The notes under the pieces were generated by a model. That model did not search any database, had not been told where the DNA came from, and saw nothing but the letters and a program-made list of their open reading frames with translations. This document shows positions 43,671 to 52,702 of a DNA stretch of 64,000 nucleotides, one piece after another. The stretch covers positions 4,712,001 to 4,776,000 of the forward strand of contig NZ_CP047027.1 of NCBI RefSeq assembly GCF_009797025.1, in the 5' to 3' direction. Position 1 is the stretch's first letter. Each line of letters starts with the position of its first letter. A program made the translations under genes and the position numbers. The stretch comes from Cellulophaga sp. L1A9. Its GTDB lineage: Bacteria > Bacteroidota > Bacteroidia > Flavobacteriales > Flavobacteriaceae.

Positions 43671-45494
43671 ATGTCCAGAGATAGAGAATTAACAATGGAA
43701 ATTGAGGTTGCAGGACGATCTTTTAATGAACAAAAAGAAAAATTAGCCCTTACACCTTGGCCTTCTGCCAAACCTATATTTCATTTTAGAAGATGGGAGG
43801 GCTCGTGGAATGATTTCATGAAGGGTGACTTTGATGGATTTCATGAAACGCGTGAAGATGATTTTAAATATGGTTTTGATTGGTTAGGTGATGACTATTA
43901 TGATTTTGGAAAAACAGATGATTTAAACAAAAGAGCTGGTCGTTACAATTACATCTATAATGATGTATTTAATAGTATTGAAGATCCTGGGGATTCTGGA
44001 AAAAAAGTCCCCATAGTCATGGAGGATAAAAACATAGAATCTAATGAGTCTCTACTAATAGCTGTAAATAAATATAAAGCTATTTTTCAGAAAGACGCAA
44101 AACTTTATACACTCTACAAAAAAGACTATTTTCCTTCATGGGTTACTATTCGCCAGGGCAAGACGGTTTCTTTATTAGTAGGATATCGAAATGACGACGT
44201 TACTGTTGGTCCACAATTTGGCGACAATGATGATTCTTTTCATATAGTAGCTGAACCCGGTTATGAAAATCATTTTGAAATCAGTGCTCCAGAGATCAAA
44301 AAAGAAGATTTAGATTCTAATGGACTTCCATTAGATATCACTTGTAAAAATGTTATCAACAGAGACGTTAGTATTTTGGTATACCATACAGATAATTGTA
44401 CGATTAAATCTCCTGATGGAACTATTGATCTTGCTAAATATGGAACTCTAGTCGGTGAATTGAGAGTTATGAAGAATAACATTAAGTATATGTTAGATGT
44501 GGTACTTGTTAGAGTACAAAGAAAAAACACAGCAGATTTTGCTAATAGCACTCTTAATGATTTAAGAAAGTTACAAAAGACAATGGGAAGAGCCTTCTCC
44601 CAAGCCTCTATAAATTGTAGTTTTTCCGTACAAACGTTATCCAATTGTAAGGACTCTAATCAATTTTTAGTAGCCGATGAAGGGAACACAATTAATCATG
44701 GTGAGTATAAACAATATATTAATAATAAATTTTTATATGAGGAATATAAAGCTTCTTTAACCAATACAACACCGATTTCTTTTAGTCAATTTAAAAATAA
44801 CCACCATGATGTAAGGAGTAATTTTGAGGGTACTACAAAAAAACGTTTTATACTATATCTCCACACCTATTACCACCATGATGGCGTTCTTGGTAGCGTT
44901 GACGAAGTAGAAGAAAATATACATAGTGCTGATAAAGGAAAATGGGCAATTTTATATAATAATGGAACAAGTCACTTTGCATCAGGAATTCATGAAGCAG
45001 CACATAGTATGGGTTTAGCTCACTCCTTTAATAGTTATCAAACAAAAAAAACCAGTTGTTTTGATAATAATGATCGACCAGATGAAATTTCAAATGTTGA
45101 TGTATTCCCTTCTGGAGAATTTGCCTATTATTTTCATAAAAGAACCACTGGAAACAAACATCTTTTAAGACGTGGTAGTACAGAAAATATTATGGATTAT
45201 AATAATTACTATTTTTATAATCAAGATATTTATGTAGATTACTTAAAAGGAGCACCTCCAGAAGGAAGACCGGTAAATGATATTACTGAGAATAACAAAA
45301 GATATATGACTAAAACACCCTTAAGATTTCATACTATTGCTTTAGAAGGAGACCCTCCTAAAATAGCTATCAGAATAAATAATATGAATACTATTTCTTT
45401 TTACAAATGGCAGTGGGAGCTTTTACAAACTGATGACGAAGTAGTTTCTCGCCAAAACTTGGCAAAAATGTTCGTCCGAACTATCAAGTCTTAA
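43671..45494 (+). CDS. Metzincin-type zinc metalloprotease, candidate T6SS effector
   Basis: A 607-residue protein with the full metzincin zinc site HEAAHSMGLAH (His441, Glu442, His445, His451) and a Met-turn in NIMDYNN (Met508), 57 residues later. There is no signal peptide, fitting T6SS delivery. Residues 1-430 are unrecognised and probably bind the PAAR-like protein or regulate the protease. The downstream YYHSYTK family of secreted proteins are the likely immunity or inhibitor proteins. I know of few well-studied T6SS metzincin effectors, so the call is of interest. Confidence 0.75.
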   Translation: MSRDRELTMEIEVAGRSFNEQKEKLALTPWPSAKPIFHFRRWEGSWNDFMKGDFDGFHETREDDFKYGFDWLGDDYYDFGKTDDLNKRAGRYNYIYNDVFNSIEDPGDSGKKVPIVMEDKNIESNESLLIAVNKYKAIFQKDAKLYTLYKKDYFPSWVTIRQGKTVSLLVGYRNDDVTVGPQFGDNDDSFHIVAEPGYENHFEISAPEIKKEDLDSNGLPLDITCKNVINRDVSILVYHTDNCTIKSPDGTIDLAKYGTLVGELRVMKNNIKYMLDVVLVRVQRKNTADFANSTLNDLRKLQKTMGRAFSQASINCSFSVQTLSNCKDSNQFLVADEGNTINHGEYKQYINNKFLYEEYKASLTNTTPISFSQFKNNHHDVRSNFEGTTKKRFILYLHTYYHHDGVLGSVDEVEENIHSADKGKWAILYNNGTSHFASGIHEAAHSMGLAHSFNSYQTKKTSCFDNNDRPDEISNVDVFPSGEFAYYFHKRTTGNKHLLRRGSTENIMDYNNYYFYNQDIYVDYLKGAPPEGRPVNDITENNKRYMTKTPLRFHTIALEGDPPKIAIRINNMNTISFYKWQWELLQTDDEVVSRQNLAKMFVRTIKS

Positions 45495-45545
45495 GCCAAG
45501 TTGGTTAACTACTCAATATAAATTTTCAATTAAAATTAATTAAAA

Positions 45546-46577
45546 ATGAAATTTAAAAAAAGGTCTATTTTAATTACTCTTTTAGTTTTGTTTATTTGTT
45601 TTTTTGGCTATTCACAAAAAAAACTTTTACCAAACGGGGATGACTATTATCACAGCTACACCAAAAAGAAAGATACCGTTCGTATTTATGATATAGGTGA
45701 TAATTTGGTTCGGGAGGCTTATTTAAAGGAAGATAGAGCTGTAGATTTTTATAATGAAGCAATTTTTTGGACACATTTAGAAAGCAGGTTTTTATTAGAA
45801 TGGAATAATTATATACGACCTAAAAACAGGAATAGCTATTTATTTACAAAGGAAATTGAATTGCGAATTCTTTCTGGAGGAAAAAATGGCAGGTCAGAAC
45901 ATAAACCTTATAAAATTTCCCCATATGGATTTAGTGAATTTGATGGATATGAAGATAATTATATAGATTCCCCACTTAACTACACAGATTATAAAACTAA
46001 GAATTCTAATCCGGAAAAAAAGATTCAAAGTACAAAAACACCTAAGCCCATAATAAAGTTATCAGAGAAAGAAATTATAAGAAAATACAGTAAAGAAGAA
46101 AATATTCATTCATGTATATTCTATGTTAATGACGTAAAAATTTTAGATCTTTTCATCAGATTTAATGATCAAGGTTTAATTTCTGATGTATTATTTAGTA
46201 GAATCTATCCCATGAGTGAAACAGGACATAAAAACATGTATTTAAAAAAAATGAAATATGATGACTTGGGGAATATTATAGAGGAAAAAGAATGGCGTTT
46301 CAAGGACAACAACCAAGTAGAGAATTTTATAACTGAAAAAGGAGAAGATTTATTTTTAAGTGTCATTTTTGAAAATCCAAATAATTATTTGGATTTAAAT
46401 ATGGTGCTAAGTATAGCAGTAGAATATGACAATAAACTTGCTACTAAATATACTTCGTTTAGAGGTAGTGATAAAATGGAAATTAATTACACATTTGATG
46501 ATAAAAAAAGACTAATAACATCCAAATATTACAATAATGGGACGTATGTGACAAAATATAGCTATACATATAATTAA
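45546..46577 (+). CDS. Secreted YYHSYTK-family protein 1, probable protease immunity
   Basis: A 343-residue protein with a Sec signal (LLVLFICFFGYSQ, no lipobox). The N-terminal motif KKLLPNGDDYYHSYTK, then DTVRIYDIGDNLVREAYLKE, recalls Rhs/YD or antitoxin-like MORN strands. The C-terminus, FDDKKRLITSKYYNNGTY, is shared by the family. It lies 50 bp after the metzincin gene, so a periplasmic inhibitor role is inferred. Confidence 0.65.
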   Translation: MKFKKRSILITLLVLFICFFGYSQKKLLPNGDDYYHSYTKKKDTVRIYDIGDNLVREAYLKEDRAVDFYNEAIFWTHLESRFLLEWNNYIRPKNRNSYLFTKEIELRILSGGKNGRSEHKPYKISPYGFSEFDGYEDNYIDSPLNYTDYKTKNSNPEKKIQSTKTPKPIIKLSEKEIIRKYSKEENIHSCIFYVNDVKILDLFIRFNDQGLISDVLFSRIYPMSETGHKNMYLKKMKYDDLGNIIEEKEWRFKDNNQVENFITEKGEDLFLSVIFENPNNYLDLNMVLSIAVEYDNKLATKYTSFRGSDKMEINYTFDDKKRLITSKYYNNGTYVTKYSYTYN

Positions 46578-46593
46578 CTTATTTTAAATAACT

Positions 46594-47565
46594 ATGATCC
46601 GAATTTTAATAATATTAATCCTATTTCTCTCTAAAAGTACACCTAGCTTTTCACAAAAAAAACTTTTACCAAACGGGGACGACTACTATCACTCTTACAC
46701 CAAAGTTAATGATACCGTTCGTATTTATGATATAGCAGATAATTTGGTTCGAGAAGCTTATTTAAAAGAAGGGAGAGCTATAAATTTTAACAATGAAGCA
46801 ATATTTTGGACACATTTTAAGAGTAAATACTTAATTATTGAGATGTTACCTAAATCGAAAGATAAGATTGAATATTTATATACTTCTGCAAAAAGTTTTG
46901 ACTCCCTTGGTTCCGAAATTTTTAATGAAAAAAATGGAAAATGGAAAATATCTCGCTTTGGTTTTAAGGAAGACCTTTATGCTACATCTAAAGAAAAAAA
47001 TAATGCTAATAAATATTCTATTTTAAACATTAATAAAAAAGAGACTAACGTATTAAAAGAAGAATATTATAAAAAACAAAACATTCATCATTCCACTTAC
47101 TATATTGATGGCCATAAAAACTTTGAGCTTTTTTCTCGGTTTAATGATAGAGGCTCACTTTCTGATGCATTACTTGTTATAGTCAATAATAGAGGTTTAA
47201 TTAATGAACAAAAACATTTTGGGTTGAGAAAGGCGCTCTATGATAGTGTAGGAGCATTAATAGAGCTTAAAGAATGGAGAAGTACTAATTATCTTCAAAT
47301 TGAGAATCTCATTGAAAAAAATGGTCTAGATTTTTTTTTAAATGTAATTTTTGAGAAACCTTTGGACTATTTTAAATTAGAGGTTTTATACGTCACGTTA
47401 TATGATTATAAAAATGGCAACTTATCTAAATTTAAAGATAAGTATGAACATTCTGATACGTATCTAGAAAATAGATATTTTTATGATGAAAAAAACAGGT
47501 TAGTTACTGATAAAATGTTTCAAAATAAAATGCATTTATATACTACCAAATATTATTATGACTAG
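46594..47565 (+). CDS. Secreted YYHSYTK-family protein 2
   Basis: A 323-residue paralogue with a Sec signal (FLSKSTPSFSQ). The first ~75 residues are nearly identical to its neighbour, the middle diverges and the end is YFYDEKNRLVTDKMFQ ... TTKYYYD. It starts 16 bp after the previous gene and is likely co-transcribed with the protease. Confidence 0.65.
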   Translation: MIRILIILILFLSKSTPSFSQKKLLPNGDDYYHSYTKVNDTVRIYDIADNLVREAYLKEGRAINFNNEAIFWTHFKSKYLIIEMLPKSKDKIEYLYTSAKSFDSLGSEIFNEKNGKWKISRFGFKEDLYATSKEKNNANKYSILNINKKETNVLKEEYYKKQNIHHSTYYIDGHKNFELFSRFNDRGSLSDALLVIVNNRGLINEQKHFGLRKALYDSVGALIELKEWRSTNYLQIENLIEKNGLDFFLNVIFEKPLDYFKLEVLYVTLYDYKNGNLSKFKDKYEHSDTYLENRYFYDEKNRLVTDKMFQNKMHLYTTKYYYD

Positions 47566-47667
47566 TTGAACTCTAGTATGTTTTGACTCTATAAAACAAG
47601 AGTATTCTTTTAAATTTCGATTATTGATTATGCTGTTAATTTTTTAATATAAATTTTATTTGTAATA

Positions 47668-48687
47668 ATGATTAGAATATTAATTAAATTTTTAGTTCTA
47701 TTTTCCTACGTTTTTGGCTATTCTCAAAAACAAGAATTTCCACAAGGAAATGAATATTATCATTCCTATGAGAAAATAGGAGAAACGAAATACATTTATG
47801 ATATAAACGAAAACTTAGTGAAGGAAGTTCATGCATCTAATGACTTCGTTTATATATATTTTAATGAATCTATTTTTTTAAATTATTTTGGTGAATTTGG
47901 TTTTATCTCTGACGAGATATTTTCATCTAAAAAAACAATAGACTACTTAATGATCAGCAAAGAGCATTCCGATTTAATTGTTTTAAAGCAAGGATTTATT
48001 GAAAAATATGGAATAGATGAAAACACAGGAACTAAAAAAATAACTTATTCAGATCAAAACTTCGGAAATACGCTACCACCTCCAATAGATAAAAATTATA
48101 AATTAACAAAAGAAGAATTAGCTTCTATCAAATATGCTAAAGAAAATAAAGATTTAATTGCATACCAAAATAGACTGGACAAAACCTTTGATGAAAAAAC
48201 TAAGATATATACTTACACACAATATTCACAAGGGAACAAAGATCTAGAATTATATTTCAAATTTAACGAACAAAAATTAGTTTCTAACACATTATGTATT
48301 ATAACATCTAATTACAATAAAATAAAAACAAAATATATAATCTATAAAGAATCTAATTATGATTTTAGAGGAAATTTAGTTGAATTAAAAAAATTTAATT
48401 TTAAGAATCCAAAACAATTTGATGAAGCCATCACAAATAAAAGTAAAGAAGAATTTTTAGAAAGTCTTTTTAAAGATACCCTTCAAAATTTTGAACTAAT
48501 ACCTATTGAAACCTATAATTATACGTATACAAATTATCGCTTAATTTGTTTAGAAACTATATTACATAGATCTGAAAATACTTTAAGAAAAACTATAAAT
48601 AAATACGATTCTAAAAATCGGCTTATTGAAACAAGCGTTTTTCAAAATGACGTTCTCTTTGAAAAAAATAGTTATAAATATGACTAA
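47668..48687 (+). CDS. Secreted YYHSYTK-family protein 3
   Basis: The most diverged paralogue, 339 residues, with a Sec signal (LVLFSYVFGYSQ). N-terminal motif QEFPQGNEYYHSYEK and C-terminal KYDSKNRLIETSVFQNDVLF. It is preceded by a 102-bp gap, so it may have its own promoter. Family members with diverged centres probably recognise different protease variants. Confidence 0.65.
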   Translation: MIRILIKFLVLFSYVFGYSQKQEFPQGNEYYHSYEKIGETKYIYDINENLVKEVHASNDFVYIYFNESIFLNYFGEFGFISDEIFSSKKTIDYLMISKEHSDLIVLKQGFIEKYGIDENTGTKKITYSDQNFGNTLPPPIDKNYKLTKEELASIKYAKENKDLIAYQNRLDKTFDEKTKIYTYTQYSQGNKDLELYFKFNEQKLVSNTLCIITSNYNKIKTKYIIYKESNYDFRGNLVELKKFNFKNPKQFDEAITNKSKEEFLESLFKDTLQNFELIPIETYNYTYTNYRLICLETILHRSENTLRKTINKYDSKNRLIETSVFQNDVLFEKNSYKYD

Positions 48688-48693
48688 CTAATA

Positions 48694-48942
48694 ATGATTA
48701 AAAAATTAGTTACTCTTTTAGTTTTGTTAATTTGTTTTTTTGGCTATTCACAAAAAAAACTTTTACCAAACGGGGACGATTACTATCACTCTTACACCAA
48801 AGCTAATGATACGGTTCGTATTTATAATATAGCAGATAATTTGGTTCGAGAAGCTTATTTAAAAGAAGGGAGAGCTATAGATTTTAACAATGAAGCTACA
48901 AAAGAACAACAAGAAGAACGCGGAAAAATTGGAGGTTGGTAA
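48694..48942 (+). pseudogene. Chimera of YYHSYTK-family start and KIGGW-family end
   Basis: The first 68 residues are a fourth YYHSYTK paralogue (LVLLICFFGYSQKKLLPNG ... DFNNEA). They join in frame to TKEQQEERGKIGGW, the last codons of a KIGGW-family membrane protein. The joint at GAAGCTACAAAAG is a short sequence found in both parents (AATGAAGC and CCAGAAGCTACAAAAG). A deletion between two neighbouring immunity genes explains it. Confidence 0.75.
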
Positions 48943-49668
48943 ATTGGAAAACATCAAGAACATAGAATTTTAAAAAAACCAAGAATTATTACAGATAAAG
49001 ATAGAATTGAGGTAAGAGGTGGGGCAATAATAGAGGCTAATGAAAAAAAGTTTATTGAATCTACAGAAGGTAAGCAATTGGCTGACATTATCTTTGGTGC
49101 CATTTTCTTGCTATCAGGGTTATGGATTATATATCCTCTTGATGATTTCTTTACTTCTGATGATTTTCACTGGACTATGTTATTTCTATTATTATATCCT
49201 TTTATAGGATTGCTAATGCTAATTAAGGGTGTATTCACACCAAAAAAACATACAAATTTAAGTTTTGATCGGCTTAATGGTATTATCTCTTATCCTGCCA
49301 CATTCTTCGGAAAACCACTAGAAGGCCCTTTTAATGAATTAAAAGTAGTATTTGCAGTGAGTGGCGCTATTGATGGATATTCACCACAAGAGTATTTAAA
49401 GGTAATCAATACTTTTAGGCCTAAAATAATTGATTTGTTAAAAACGATTAGCTATCAAAACCCCTATGTCGCTTGGAGTTTTATGGTATGGTATATGGAT
49501 AAAAACAGGCCGCTACCCCCTTGTGAAATCTTTGAACCCTACCGTAGGCAAGATTTTGAACGTAGAAAAGCAGAGGGTTTTCCTAAGCCGCTATATCCTA
49601 GCAACATAAAAACACCAGAAGCTACAAAAGAACAACAAGAAGAACGCGAGAAAATTGGAGGTTGGTAA
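48943..49668 (+). CDS. KIGGW-family membrane protein with mutated start codon
   Basis: The frame reads IGKHQEHRILKKPRIITDKD ... and matches the gene at 49669 from its first codon, but ATG is ATT here (TAAATTGGAAAA against TAAATGGGAAAA). Initiation would need ATT or a TTG at 49078 within the first helix. Two membrane helices lie in IFGAIFLLSGLWIIYPL and LFLLLYPFIGLLMLIKGVF. The C-terminal signature WYMDKNRPLPPCEIF ... EEREKIGGW is intact. It is probably silenced or weakly expressed. Confidence 0.65.
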   Translation: MGKHQEHRILKKPRIITDKDRIEVRGGAIIEANEKKFIESTEGKQLADIIFGAIFLLSGLWIIYPLDDFFTSDDFHWTMLFLLLYPFIGLLMLIKGVFTPKKHTNLSFDRLNGIISYPATFFGKPLEGPFNELKVVFAVSGAIDGYSPQEYLKVINTFRPKIIDLLKTISYQNPYVAWSFMVWYMDKNRPLPPCEIFEPYRRQDFERRKAEGFPKPLYPSNIKTPEATKEQQEEREKIGGW

Positions 49669-50376
49669 ATGGGAAAACATCAAGAACACAGAATTTTAAA
49701 AAACCCAAGAAGTATTCAAAAAAAGAATGTAAAACCTAGTAAAGGAGCACTAATAATAACTTCAACTGATGAATTTTTTATTGAATCTAGAAAAGAAGCT
49801 TTAATAGTTAGTATTATTCTAGGTACTGTTTTCTTTCTATCAGGGTTATGGATTTTAAGTCATTTTAATCATGTTGATATTGTTGTACTTTTTTTAGGGT
49901 TATATCCTATTATAGGATTACTTATGCTAATTAAAGGTGTTTTCACACCAAAAAGATATTCAAATTTAAGTTTTGATCGGCTTAATGGTATTATCTCTTA
50001 TCCTGCCACATTCTTCGGAAAACCATTAGAAGGCCCTTTTAATGAATTAAAAGTAGTATTTGCAGTGAGTGGCGATATTGATGGATATTCACCACAAGAG
50101 TATTTAAAAGTAGTTAATACTTTTAGACCTAAAAAGTTAGATCTATTAAAGACCATTTCCTATGAAAACCCTCAAGAAGAATGGAGTTTATATGTTTGGT
50201 ACATGGATAAAAATCGCCCGTTACCCCCAGGAGATGGTTTTGACCAATACCGTCAAAAAGATTTTGAAAGACGGAAAGCAGAAGGTTTCCCACGTCCAGG
50301 CTACCCTAGCAATATTCCTACTCCAGAAGCTACACCCGAACAACAAGCAGAACGTGCTAAAATTGGTGGTTGGTAG
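49669..50376 (+). CDS. KIGGW-family membrane immunity candidate
   Basis: A 235-residue protein starting at the base after the previous stop. Helices at residues ~44-63 (ALIVSIILGTVFFLSGLWIL) and ~70-91, then a cytoplasmic or periplasmic domain with FDRLNGIISYPATFFGKP and the signature WYMDKNRPLPPGDGFDQYR ... ERAKIGGW. The first ~195 residues are identical to the gene at 58258 while the ends differ, showing mosaic exchange. The function is inferred as membrane-located immunity, because family members follow effector tails ending KTW. Confidence 0.65.
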   Translation: MGKHQEHRILKNPRSIQKKNVKPSKGALIITSTDEFFIESRKEALIVSIILGTVFFLSGLWILSHFNHVDIVVLFLGLYPIIGLLMLIKGVFTPKRYSNLSFDRLNGIISYPATFFGKPLEGPFNELKVVFAVSGDIDGYSPQEYLKVVNTFRPKKLDLLKTISYENPQEEWSLYVWYMDKNRPLPPGDGFDQYRQKDFERRKAEGFPRPGYPSNIPTPEATPEQQAERAKIGGW

Positions 50377-50634
50377 TCTACTTTTAGGTCATATGGTATA
50401 AGAAGCAAAACCGCTTAAAACAAATAAAGCATATTTTCAATGCCAACAATTCCCCCTTTGAAGGGCGTGCCCGGAGGGCGGGGGATGTAAAAATCCGAAA
50501 TACCATTCATAAACTTTAATATCTAATTCTAAGCAACAGCCGTAAAACACCCCAGCCTATCGGCTGTCCCCTCAAGGGGACATGTGGTAACGGAAAGAAG
50601 AAGTGAAAAAAATAACGTAATTTAATATGCTTAA
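50344..50634. repeat. Duplicated intergenic block, copy 1
   Basis: The DNA from the end of the KIGGW gene through 50634 and on into the effector tail is repeated at 59757-60280 with few changes. It includes a G/C-rich palindromic part (CCCCCTTTGAAGGGCGTGCC ... GGGCGGGGG) and CCCCTCAAGGGG. No gene is visible in 50377-50634. Confidence 0.8.
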
Positions 50635-50856
50635 ATTAATACAAAAACAGAACTTGTCTATGCTGCTAGACTTACTATTGATTCTAATAAAAAACTTTTC
50701 TTTCCATATGCAAGAGGCGGAAACAATAATCGTTATATGGGCATAAAAATAACGCCAAAATCTCAAGGACTTACCTTTATTAATACTAGTGAAAGTAAAA
50801 AAGTAAAAAATCTTCCCTTAACCGAACTACGTAAATATAAAACATGGCAAAACTAA
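50635..50856 (+). pseudogene. Effector C-terminal tail (…KTWQN), copy 1
   Basis: The frame INTKTELVYAARLTIDSNKK, then LFFPYARGGNNNRYMGIKIT ... LRKYKTWQN, stop, has no start of its own and is cut on the left by the duplicated block. Its stop overlaps the next immunity gene start by 13 bp. This is the preserved end of an effector whose body is lost. Confidence 0.65.
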
Positions 50857-51716
50857 ACTCAAGTTTAAAAAGAGACATTACGCATATATCATATCCTTCT
50901 AATAGAAAAAGAAATGACTATTGGGCAGGTTATATGCCCTTTAAAATAACTGAGAAGCCTATAGATTATAAAGACAAATATGTAGGTGAAAAAGAAGATA
51001 TTATTTTTTTAAATAATTCATATATTGTTAGTAAGGATCCTCAACATATTTTTCCATTAATTTTTGGAGGAATAACCTTGTTTATAGCTTTATACTTTTT
51101 ATCCATTTTATACTTTTCTGATATATGGAGTATTTCTAATACTATTATTCTTATTATATGTACCTCTTCCGTAATTTTCTTTACTATTTATTATTTTACA
51201 ATGCCTTTAAAACAGGTGATTTTTGATAGATATAATGGTTTAATAACATTTCCTGGTTTTTTATGGAATCGTCCAATTACAATGAAATTTGAAAGTATTC
51301 GGATGTTACATGCAGGCGGAGCTTTAGGCTCACCAACCGCCGATATGTTATATGTAAAACGTCCAGATAGAATTATAGGTTCTAAATATATGCTTCACGT
51401 TGGAGGTAATCTTGATACTAATTTATCGTTTATAGTTTGGTATATGGACAAGAACAGACCTTTACCCGATGGAGATGCCTTTGATGATTACCGCAAAAAA
51501 GACTATAAACGCAGGAAAGAAGAAGGTTTTCCTCCTCCACTTTTTAGAACCTTTATTCCTACGGATGAATTTAAGTTAAAATGGCAAATAGAGCGAGACA
51601 AACATTGGAAAGATATTATTTCAACGAACCAAAATGGAGATATTTCACATCAATTATGGCAATCAGGCGAAAACATTGCTTTACATGGGGAATGGAAAGA
51701 AGTTGTGCCTCAATAA
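50844..51716 (+). CDS. Membrane immunity candidate of the KTWQN effector
   Basis: A 290-residue protein with two helices (residues ~69-88 and ~95-118), FDRYNGLITFPGFLWNRP, and the family signature WYMDKNRPLPDGDAFDDYRK, but a longer C-terminus (DKHWKDIISTNQNGD ... HGEWKEVVPQ) than the KIGGW members. It overlaps the effector tail, marking it as the original partner. A paralogue is at 60257. A strong terminator follows. Confidence 0.7.
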   Translation: MAKLNSSLKRDITHISYPSNRKRNDYWAGYMPFKITEKPIDYKDKYVGEKEDIIFLNNSYIVSKDPQHIFPLIFGGITLFIALYFLSILYFSDIWSISNTIILIICTSSVIFFTIYYFTMPLKQVIFDRYNGLITFPGFLWNRPITMKFESIRMLHAGGALGSPTADMLYVKRPDRIIGSKYMLHVGGNLDTNLSFIVWYMDKNRPLPDGDAFDDYRKKDYKRRKEEGFPPPLFRTFIPTDEFKLKWQIERDKHWKDIISTNQNGDISHQLWQSGENIALHGEWKEVVPQ

Positions 51717-51722
51717 ACATCA

Positions 51723-51768
51723 ATTTTGATATAGTTTTATTCTACCAATAAAACTATATCAAAATTTT
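51723..51768. terminator. Bidirectional terminator
   Basis: A 19-bp perfect stem (ATTTTGATATAGTTTTATT and its complement) with a 5-base loop lies between convergent genes: the plus-strand immunity gene and the minus-strand tonB-like fragment. Confidence 0.8.
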
Positions 51769-51784
51769 GGACTATTATTATTTC

Positions 51785-51974
51785 TTAACGTAAAGTTAGA
51801 GGTAATGAATACATAAAGAGTATAGGCTTGTCTTCTTCATTTATTCCAGGACTTATAACCTCAAGATTATTAAATAATATTTTAAGATCGTGAGTCAATG
51901 ACTTATTCATAGATTTTATTTCAATGTTCTTAACCAAACCATCCTTATCAATCACATAATTAATATATACTTTT
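51785..51974 (-). pseudogene. TonB-like C-terminal domain fragment
   Basis: The minus-strand frame GKVYINYVIDKDGLVKNIEI, then KSMNKSLTHDL ... MYSLPLTLR, stop, has the TonB C-terminal pattern (G.VYI..VIDKDG ... YSLPL). The 5' part is removed by RAYT copy H, which contributes the first residues. The missing N-terminus would have held the membrane anchor and Pro-rich span. Confidence 0.65.
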
Positions 51975-52702
51975 CCCCTAGCGCGACATATCCGCAACCC
52001 TGGCGCACTTCTGTGAAGTGTGTCTAATTTTCTTTAGTATTTGCGATGCAATTTATTATCTTGAAACTATGTCTCAGAGATATAAAGTTATAGATAGTAC
52101 CGTTCCAACATTTGTGACAATAACAATAATTGATTGGGTAGATTTATTTATCCGACCAACCTATTTTAAAATATTGGATGATTCTCTAAATTATTGTATT
52201 GTAAACAAAGGATTAACCGTACATGCGTACGTATATATGAGTAGTCATATACATCTTATTATTAGTTCGCAAGAAAACGAGTTGTAGGACATTATTCGCG
52301 ATTTGAAAAAACACACCTCTAAGGAATTTATAAAAGCGATAAAAGAACTTCCTGAAAGTAGAAGGGAGTGGCTTTTAGCTAAATTTGATTATGCAGCAAA
52401 GCGTGTAAAGAAAGGTGTTAGTTATAAGGTTTGGAAAGATGGGTATCATCCCGTAATTTTAGATACTAGCAAAAAAATAGAACAACGTATAAATTATATA
52501 CATTATAATCCTGTGGCTTCAGAATTAGTTTATCATGAAAGAAGAGATTGGAAAAACAGTAGCTATGCAATCTATGAAGAGGACAATATAGAAATCCCTT
52601 CGGTTAAAGTACGTCCTCTATGGTAATTTGAAATAGAAAAACAATTAGTCACGCTTTACAAAAGCGCGCCAGGTTCTGCGATTATAGATGTGGCCCGAGT
52701 AG
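51975..52702 (+). mobile_element. RAYT element copy H (full length, best preserved)
   Basis: A ~728-bp copy with the 5' end (TAGCGCGACATATCCGCAAC), 5' REP hairpin ACTTC-TGT-GAAGT, transposase gene, and inverted 3' REP CGCTTT-ACA-AAAGCG followed by CGCGCCAGG. The outer ends pair imperfectly (CTGGCGC/GCGCCAG; GACAT/ATGTG). It cuts a tonB-like gene on the left and is joined to a papain-like peptidase tail on the right. Confidence 0.9.
52069..52626 (+). pseudogene. REP-associated tyrosine transposase (RAYT) with one nonsense codon
   Basis: A 185-codon Y1/IS200-like transposase, starting MSQRYKVIDSTVPTFVTITI, with HUH motif SSHIHLIISS and the conserved YIHYNPVASELV region that should include the catalytic Tyr neighbourhood, ending VRPLW then TAA. 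The only break is TAG at 52285-52287 where other copies have CAG (Gln) in ENELQDIIRD. RAYTs move or process REP sequences in single-stranded form; this copy is closest to the ancestor but should be inactive. Confidence 0.85.

Noticed and set aside
50440..50480. G/C-rich palindrome near CCCCCTTTGAAGGG as a terminator
   Set aside because: It lacks a T run and recurs in the duplicated block; a repeat element is more likely.
52018..52068. TTG-initiated N-terminal extension of the transposase (MCLIFF...)
   Set aside because: The extension lies in the REP leader and is absent or disrupted in other copies; the ATG of MSQRYK is common to the copies that retain this region.
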